NCBI GenBank assembly: GCA_947630095.1 | Contig: CANRGI010000031.1 | Coordinates: 1-10,311, forward strand | Origin: an uncultured Bacilli bacterium | Lineage (GTDB): Bacteria > Bacillota_I > Bacilli_A > RF39 > UBA660 | Direction: 5' to 3' | DNA: 10,311 nucleotides | In this document: piece by piece, positions 5,959-10,311 of the stretch | Layout: each line of letters starts with the position of its first letter | Numbering within the stretch: the stretch's first letter is position 1 | The notes under the pieces: generated by a model | What the model was told of the DNA's origin: nothing | Databases searched by the model: none | Seen by the model: only the letters and a program-made list of their open reading frames with translations | Made by a program: the position numbers and the translations under genes

Positions 5959-7197
5959 ATGAAAGAAATAGTAGTAAGTTTAAAAGGTGAAGAATGGAGT
6001 AGTATACTTGATCACGTATGGGAACATAAAAAAAGTGAAGTACAAATAGATGGGTTTAGAAAAGGTAATGTTCCTAAAGAAGTATATTTAAAAAAAGTAG
6101 GTATTGAGTCACTTTATATGGATGCAGTTGACCACGCACTACCAAAATTATATGATAAATTAATAAGTGAAAATAAAGACTTAGAAATGGCAACTAGACC
6201 TAATGTTGATATTAAATCTATAGGAGAAGACCATTTAGAAGTTACATTTTCTATTATAGAAAAGCCTGAAGTTACTTTAGGAGAGTATAAAAATTTAGGA
6301 ATTAAACGTGATAAAGTAGAAGTAAGTGAAGAAGAAATAGAACATGAGTTAAATCATTTAAGAGAACAATATGTTGAACTAAAAGATAAAGAAAATAAGA
6401 CTGTTGAAACTGGAGACGAAGTTAATTTAGATTTTGAAGGATTTAAAGATGGTGTTCCATTTGATGGTGGGAAGGGAGAAGATTATCCTTTAGTAATAGG
6501 AAGTAACTCTTTTATACCTGGGTTTGAAGACGCACTTATCGGTATGAAATTAGAAGAAGAAAAAGAAATTAATTTAACATTTCCTAAAGACTATCATAGT
6601 GAAGAATTAAAAGGAAAAGATGTAGTATTTAAAGTTAAAATAAATAGTATAAAAGAAAGAGTATATCCTGAATACAATGAAGAATTTTTTAAAGATTTAG
6701 ATATTCCAGAAGTAGATAGTTTAGATAAATTAAAGGACTCTATAAAAGAACATATAACATCTCATAAAGAAGCAGAAGTAGAAGATAAGTACTTTGAAGA
6801 CTGTTTAGTTAAAGCAAGTGATAATGCTAAAATAGATGTACCTAAAGAAATGATAGACGAAGAAATAGAGAGAATTTATCACGACTTTAGTGAAAGATTA
6901 AAAATGCAAGGAATGAATGTAGATACTTATATTAAATTTTTAGGTACAACAGAAGAAAAATTAAAAGAAGAGTTTATTCCTGAAGCAACTAAGAGAGTTA
7001 GATTTAGATTAGTAATAGAAGAAGTAGTAAAGAAAGAAAAAATCACTGTTAGCAGTGAAGAAGTAGATAAATATTCTAAAGAAATGGCTCAAAAGTATGA
7101 TGTAAGTGAAGAAGAATTTTTAACTCAAATAGGTGGTAAAGAGTATTTAAAATACGATTTAGAAGTAAGAAAAGCAGTAGAAATTATAACAAAATAA
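5959..7197 (+). CDS. tig: Trigger factor, ribosome-associated chaperone and prolyl isomerase
   Basis: Trigger factor binds the ribosome exit tunnel and shields nascent chains. The 412 residues show all three domains: a ribosome-binding region with signature GFRKGNVP (32-39), an FKBP-type isomerase domain (about 150-232, with VNLDFEGFKDGVPFDGGKG and the core FIPGFEDALIGM), and the helical C-terminal arms from about 240. Two differences from the usual protein: the signature lies near residue 32 rather than about 43, so the first strand of the N-domain seems missing, and the last residue of the usual GFRxGK is Asn37. ATG 5959 follows a perfect AGGAGG, and no in-frame start is available between it and the greA stop, so the short N terminus is probably real. 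It is cotranscribed with greA. Confidence 0.96.
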   Translation: MKEIVVSLKGEEWSSILDHVWEHKKSEVQIDGFRKGNVPKEVYLKKVGIESLYMDAVDHALPKLYDKLISENKDLEMATRPNVDIKSIGEDHLEVTFSIIEKPEVTLGEYKNLGIKRDKVEVSEEEIEHELNHLREQYVELKDKENKTVETGDEVNLDFEGFKDGVPFDGGKGEDYPLVIGSNSFIPGFEDALIGMKLEEEKEINLTFPKDYHSEELKGKDVVFKVKINSIKERVYPEYNEEFFKDLDIPEVDSLDKLKDSIKEHITSHKEAEVEDKYFEDCLVKASDNAKIDVPKEMIDEEIERIYHDFSERLKMQGMNVDTYIKFLGTTEEKLKEEFIPEATKRVRFRLVIEEVVKKEKITVSSEEVDKYSKEMAQKYDVSEEEFLTQIGGKEYLKYDLEVRKAVEIITK

Positions 7198-7209
7198 AAG
7201 AGTACTCTT
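7198..7209. repeat. 12-bp perfect palindrome in the tig-zincin gap
   Basis: AAGAGTACTCTT directly follows the tig stop codon. It has no loop and no following T-run, so it is not a terminator. It fits the size of a small operator or an mRNA processing element, but nothing else supports a role. Confidence 0.3.
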
Positions 7210-7219
7210 GGGGGTAAAA

Positions 7220-8077
7220 ATGTATAGTGATATTTTGAAACTTATTTATGAATACTCAAATAATAATAAAATTGCTGATATGGAATATATTAATAAATTA
7301 ATTAATATATATATTAAACATAAGGCTATAAATGATTATATAAGAGGAGTAAGTATAAATAAAGAAGACTATAACAAATTAATAGCAACTTATGGGTGGA
7401 ATAATTACATTATAGATATATATAAAAATGGATTAGAAAAGTTTTATCAAGTATATAGTGAATATGATTACTTATTTGATAATAAAGAGAAAATATACTA
7501 TAAAAATTATTTAATTACTAATGTAATATGTCACGAACTTAATCACGCAGTACAAAATAGAGATAGTTATATTAAAGGTAATATTACATTAAAAATGAAG
7601 ATATTAAATTCATTAATATATTACGAATTACCTTCTTGTTATTTAGAGAGAATTAATAATAGTTTAATATCTGAACAACTTTGGATAGAAAAATATGAGA
7701 AATTATTAGACGATAATTATTCTTTAATACCTTATGAGAAATTTGCTGAAGTAGATAGTCAAAAGTTAATACTTAAAAGTTTAAATGAAATAAAAGACGA
7801 TATACCTAATTTAATATGGTTTATAAAAAGTGTTATAAATCAAAGATTATTTAGAGGGTATGATAAGAGTCTATATCCATATCAGTCTTTACTTCAAATA
7901 TTAGAGCAAGATAAAGTATTAAGAGAATTTAATAATAGTTTATTAGTTAATTTATATAAACTAAGTAATAGTAAAACTAGGATGTATTATAATTTAGAAT
8001 TAAATGAAGAAGAATACGAACTAGAAAAAGATAATTATATAAAAACTAGAATATGCGATATTAAAGTGAATTACTGA
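7220..8077 (+). CDS. Uncharacterised protein with HELNH zincin motif, putative metallopeptidase
   Basis: I do not recognise a named family. The 285-residue product carries ICHELNHAVQ with an HExxH motif at 105-109, typical of zinc metallopeptidases. A later acidic segment IPYEKFAEVDSQ (about 170-181) offers Glu173 or Glu177 as a third zinc ligand, which would make a gluzincin-like site. There is no signal peptide or membrane span, so the protein is probably cytoplasmic. The rest is Tyr-, Asn- and Ile-rich and looks helical. Although the frame extends to TTG 7208, ATG 7220 is preferred because GGGGG lies 5 nt upstream. It follows tig by 22 nt, so it is probably read from the greA promoter, and it ends at an intrinsic terminator (8106-8136). 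A substrate cannot be proposed from the sequence. Confidence 0.7.
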   Translation: MYSDILKLIYEYSNNNKIADMEYINKLINIYIKHKAINDYIRGVSINKEDYNKLIATYGWNNYIIDIYKNGLEKFYQVYSEYDYLFDNKEKIYYKNYLITNVICHELNHAVQNRDSYIKGNITLKMKILNSLIYYELPSCYLERINNSLISEQLWIEKYEKLLDDNYSLIPYEKFAEVDSQKLILKSLNEIKDDIPNLIWFIKSVINQRLFRGYDKSLYPYQSLLQILEQDKVLREFNNSLLVNLYKLSNSKTRMYYNLELNEEEYELEKDNYIKTRICDIKVNY

Positions 8078-8364
8078 AAAAATGTAAGCGTATCTAAGTT
8101 AAATTTACCTCGGTCATTATTCGGGGTATTTTTTTTAAATATAGTAACTGGTCTAGCAAAAGATGCTCTTTCTTTTTGAGAGGCATCTATACTTGCTTTT
8201 TTAATACTTTTAGATGTATCAAATACACTTTTAACATTTTTAATAATTGGACTTACTTGCTTATAAATGGGTATAGTTTTATTAACTATATTTAACGTAT
8301 TATTTACACTTCCAACTATTTTAGATATACTAAAATTTTTTAATAAACTAGAATTTAATGGCAT
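8071..8364 (-). CDS. Small conserved-looking protein, possibly YqfQ/VrrA-like
   Basis: The product is 97 residues. Its middle (about 12-50) is an amphipathic, Val/Ile/Asn-rich helix-like stretch with core YKQVSPIIKNVKSVF, followed by a basic, polar tail. This pattern resembles the core of YqfQ/VrrA-like proteins of Bacilli as I remember them; the match is tentative and was not searched. ATG 8364 is preceded by AGGTGA at a good distance, which supports real translation, and a TATAAT lies just upstream (8380-8385) without a convincing -35. The gene converges on the HELNH gene and overlaps its stop by 7 nt. The last 15 or so codons lie over the plus-strand terminator hairpin. No minus-strand terminator is visible after the stop. 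An antisense artefact is possible but less likely given the ribosome site. Confidence 0.6.
   Translation of the reverse strand: MPLNSSLLKNFSISKIVGSVNNTLNIVNKTIPIYKQVSPIIKNVKSVFDTSKSIKKASIDASQKERASFARPVTIFKKNTPNNDRGKFNLDTLTFFQ
8106..8136 (+). terminator. Intrinsic terminator of the greA-tig-zincin unit
   Basis: TACCTCG (8106-8112) pairs with CGGGGTA (8122-8128) around a 9-nt loop and is followed by eight T. One pair is U-G in plus-strand RNA; in minus-strand RNA it becomes an A-C mismatch with no U-run after it, so the signal points only to the plus direction. It lies inside the convergent 8071-8364 reading frame. Confidence 0.8.
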
Positions 8365-8415
8365 ATAATCACCTATAATATTATACTCAAAAATGTTAAA
8401 AAATTTACTAGTGAC

Positions 8416-8429
8416 AAGTTTGTAAACTT
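8416..8429. promoter_or_regulatory. Palindrome upstream of pilC, possible operator
   Basis: AAGTTT and AAACTT form a symmetric site with a 2-nt centre (GT) in the 135-bp divergent gap between the minus-strand small gene and pilC. It lies just upstream of the proposed pilC promoter, a common position for an activator or repressor site. There is only a single copy and no regulator gene nearby, so the role is a guess. Confidence 0.3.
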
Positions 8430-8433
8430 ATAC

Positions 8434-8462
8434 TTTAATTATTTTCTCAGATATGATATACT
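8434..8462 (+). promoter_or_regulatory. Candidate extended -10 promoter of pilC
   Basis: TGA-TATACT (8454-8462) is a good extended -10. The matching -35 position (8434-8439, TTTAAT) is poor at 17-nt spacing. The predicted start near 8469 leaves about 30 nt of leader containing AGGAGG (8483-8488). Confidence 0.4.
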
Positions 8463-8499
8463 TTATATAGGATAAGAATAAGAGGAGGTATATACACTT

Positions 8500-10311
8500 G
8501 TGAAAAAGAAAACTAAAGAAAAACAAGTAAAAAAGAAAAAAACTAATAGTATATCTTCTCTTATACATAAGTTTTTGTCTTTTATAGTTTATTTATTTGT
8601 TAGATTTTTTAAAGAAATATATAATACTTTAAATTATGCTTTTATAGGTGTAACAGGCTCTTTTGATATAATATTTACTAATTTAATTACAATATTTAGT
8701 TATATATTCTATGCTATTATGTTTGTATTTCAGTGGATAGGTAAGTTTACTTATTATGTAGGTAAATTTATGTATGACTATATATTAAGTATAATAGGTA
8801 GAGAAGTATATGCCTTATGTTATGCTGTTTATAGAGGGGCTTATGTTACATTAAGATTAATTTTCTATGAATTTCCTGTATTTATTGCTAATTCATTTAG
8901 TGACTTTTTTGCTTTAATAGGAAAGTGGTTTAAAACTACTAAAGAGAGAATTACTTATTTTGTTAAACATACTCCTGGTAGAATTAAAGAATATTTTAGA
9001 AATAAATGGAATAATTTGGCTATTGTAAAACATATAAGAAATAAAAGAGAAAGAGAACTTGAAGTATTACTTATAGATAAATTTGGTAAAGATGCTGAAC
9101 GTACTGAGAAAAAGAGAACTTATCAATATTTGGCTAGAAATAGTGATGGTAAGTTAATAAAAGGGTATTTTGCTGCTTTATCTAAATTAGATACTCACTC
9201 ATATCTATTAGACGAAGGGTATGAAGTATACGAGATTAAAACTAATTGGTGGATAAATTTTGTACACGGAGAAAGTAAATACTTAGAAAAACCAATGGTT
9301 AATAAAGATTTAGTATTTTGGTTAGCACAGTTATCTACTTATTTAAAAAGTGGTATACCTCTTACAGATGCAGTTAAGATTTTAGCAGAACAAGATAAAA
9401 GAAGAAAATATAAAAAAGTGTATGACTCAGTTATATATGAGTTATCTATGGGAGAAGCATTTAGTGATGCCTTAAAGAAACAAGGTAATGTATTTCCTGC
9501 ACTTTTAATTAATATGATAAAGGCTGCTGAGTTAATAGGGGATTTAGAGAGTACTCTTGACGATATGTCAAACTATTATGAAGAAAAAGAAGTAACTAGA
9601 AAACAAATGATAGGTGCTTTAATATATCCGTCAATTATACTTATTTTTGCACTAGTGGTAATAACATTTTTGATGGTGTATATAGTTCCTGAATTTGAAA
9701 GTATGTATGCTGGGTTAGGTTCTGAAATGACTGGTATTACATTATGGCTATTAATAATAAGTAAATTCTTAAAAAATAATTTAGTTTATATGTTACTAGG
9801 ACTTATTGCTATTTTGATTTTATATCAATTCTTGTATAAGAAAGTTAAAGCATTTAGGACATTTATGCAGTACATATATATGCACTTACCTGTTGTAGGT
9901 AATTTGATAATATATAATGAAATGAATTTATTTGCTAAGACATTTGCTGTTTTAAATAAAAATAATATATTACTTACTGATAGTATTGATATTCTAAGTA
10001 AGATAACTTCTAATGAATTTTATAAAATGATAATGTATGATACAATTTCTAATTTGTTAAGAGGAGAGAAAATAAGTTTATCATTTAAAAACAACTGGGC
10101 AGTTCCTACTTTAGCATATTATATGATTAGTACTGGAGAAGCAACTGGGGAACTTAGTACTATGCTTGAAAAAGTAAGTGCTCATTACCAAAGAGAACAA
10201 AGGACTTTATCTAATACTTTAAAAACTTTAGTAGAGCCTGTTTTAATGGTATTCTTAGCAGTTATAGTTGGTACTATAATGGTATCAGTATTAATGCCTA
10301 TGTATTCAATA
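8500..10311 (+). CDS. GspF/PilC-family inner-membrane platform protein with long N-terminal extension (3' end outside window)
   Basis: The frame runs open from GTG 8500 to the window edge, 604 codons. AGGAGG (8483-8488) supports this start; a TTG two bases earlier is followed at once by a stop. Residues about 207-246 form the small PilC N-terminal unit (YQYLARNSDGKLIKGYFAA). Two GspF repeats follow, about 268-395 and 475-600, each with its hallmark: AAELIGDLESTLDDMSNYYE (342-361) and STGEATGELSTMLEKVSAHY (544-563). Membrane spans are near 374-396, 413-443 and 580-600. The last residues (MPMYSI) match the usual end, so little is missing. Known role: the platform protein that couples the cytoplasmic ATPase to pilus or pseudopilus assembly. 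The unusual part is residues 1-200: a Lys-rich start, then hydrophobic, aromatic-rich segments (about 20-36, 46-80, 103-140) and a basic linker, absent from ordinary PilC of about 400 residues. Confidence 0.92.
   Translation, partial: MKKKTKEKQVKKKKTNSISSLIHKFLSFIVYLFVRFFKEIYNTLNYAFIGVTGSFDIIFTNLITIFSYIFYAIMFVFQWIGKFTYYVGKFMYDYILSIIGREVYALCYAVYRGAYVTLRLIFYEFPVFIANSFSDFFALIGKWFKTTKERITYFVKHTPGRIKEYFRNKWNNLAIVKHIRNKRERELEVLLIDKFGKDAERTEKKRTYQYLARNSDGKLIKGYFAALSKLDTHSYLLDEGYEVYEIKTNWWINFVHGESKYLEKPMVNKDLVFWLAQLSTYLKSGIPLTDAVKILAEQDKRRKYKKVYDSVIYELSMGEAFSDALKKQGNVFPALLINMIKAAELIGDLESTLDDMSNYYEEKEVTRKQMIGALIYPSIILIFALVVITFLMVYIVPEFESMYAGLGSEMTGITLWLLIISKFLKNNLVYMLLGLIAILILYQFLYKKVKAFRTFMQYIYMHLPVVGNLIIYNEMNLFAKTFAVLNKNNILLTDSIDILSKITSNEFYKMIMYDTISNLLRGEKISLSFKNNWAVPTLAYYMISTGEATGELSTMLEKVSAHYQREQRTLSNTLKTLVEPVLMVFLAVIVGTIMVSVLMPMYSI

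Noticed and set aside
7198..7209. Palindrome after tig as a rho-independent terminator
   Set aside because: There is no loop, and it is followed by GGGGTAAAA rather than a T-run.
7208..7219. TTG at 7208 as start of the HELNH gene
   Set aside because: It overlaps the GGGGG ribosome site that serves ATG 7220 and has no good site of its own.
8380..8402. TATAAT at 8380-8385 (minus strand) as a firm promoter of the 97-residue gene
   Set aside because: No acceptable -35 lies at 16-18 nt, and the predicted start would fall within the ribosome site; kept only as a note in the gene entry.
1..10311. Mycoplasma-type genetic code 4 suggested by low GC
   Set aside because: Three genes end with TGA (4232-4234, 5414-5416, 8075-8077), Trp is TGG, and no in-frame TGA was needed to keep any gene open.
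1..10311. CRISPR array, insertion sequence, prophage or defence system
   Set aside because: I saw no regularly spaced repeats, transposase or integrase motifs, attachment-like repeats or defence-type domains; AT-rich short repeats are at the level expected from composition.

Overview
The window is AT-rich chromosomal DNA of a Bacillota member. Ile is mostly ATA, Leu TTA, Arg AGA and Ser AGT, and Shine-Dalgarno sites are purine-rich. TGA is used as a stop (trhP1, trhP2 and the zincin gene end in TGA) and Trp is TGG, so this is genetic code 11 and not a Mycoplasma-type code 4. Gene order ruvX-yrzB-mltG-trmR-trhP1-trhP2-greA matches the Bacillus subtilis yrrK-yrzB-yrrL-yrrM-yrrN-yrrO-(udk)-greA block. 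Together with the composition, this suggests an uncultured, possibly reduced-genome Bacilli/RF39-like lineage; that placement is inference.

Layout. Positions 3-107 hold the 3' end of a probable exported or pilin-like protein. It converges on an unrecognised minus-strand gene (175-846) across an AT-only hairpin. That gene has its own promoter, and just upstream of it lies a minus-strand tRNA-Lys(CUU) with its own promoter and intrinsic terminator. The tRNA promoter is back-to-back with a plus-strand promoter at 1073-1101, which starts the main operon.

The main operon (1125-5416) is tightly packed, with overlaps or gaps under 10 nt. It encodes RuvX (rRNA processing/Holliday junction nuclease family), the small DUF1292 protein YrzB, the membrane-anchored peptidoglycan terminase MltG, and a tRNA wobble-uridine module: TrmR plus two U32-family proteins, expected to make 5-methoxyuridine at position 34. 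A near-consensus promoter overlapping the trhP2 stop starts greA. This is followed closely by trigger factor (tig) and an unrecognised HELNH zincin-like gene, which ends at an intrinsic terminator lying inside the 3' end of a convergent small gene.

The right end (8500-10311) is an open-ended GspF/PilC gene, the inner-membrane platform protein of type IV pilus or type II secretion-like machines. It carries an unusual aromatic, hydrophobic N-terminal extension of about 200 residues.

Most of the window is conserved housekeeping sequence. I see no mobile element, CRISPR array or clearly new multi-gene system. The most unusual signals are the PilC extension, the uncharacterised HELNH protein, and a very strict context rule in Asp and His codon choice: GATGA was not found and CATG was found once, as if these DNA words were selected against.
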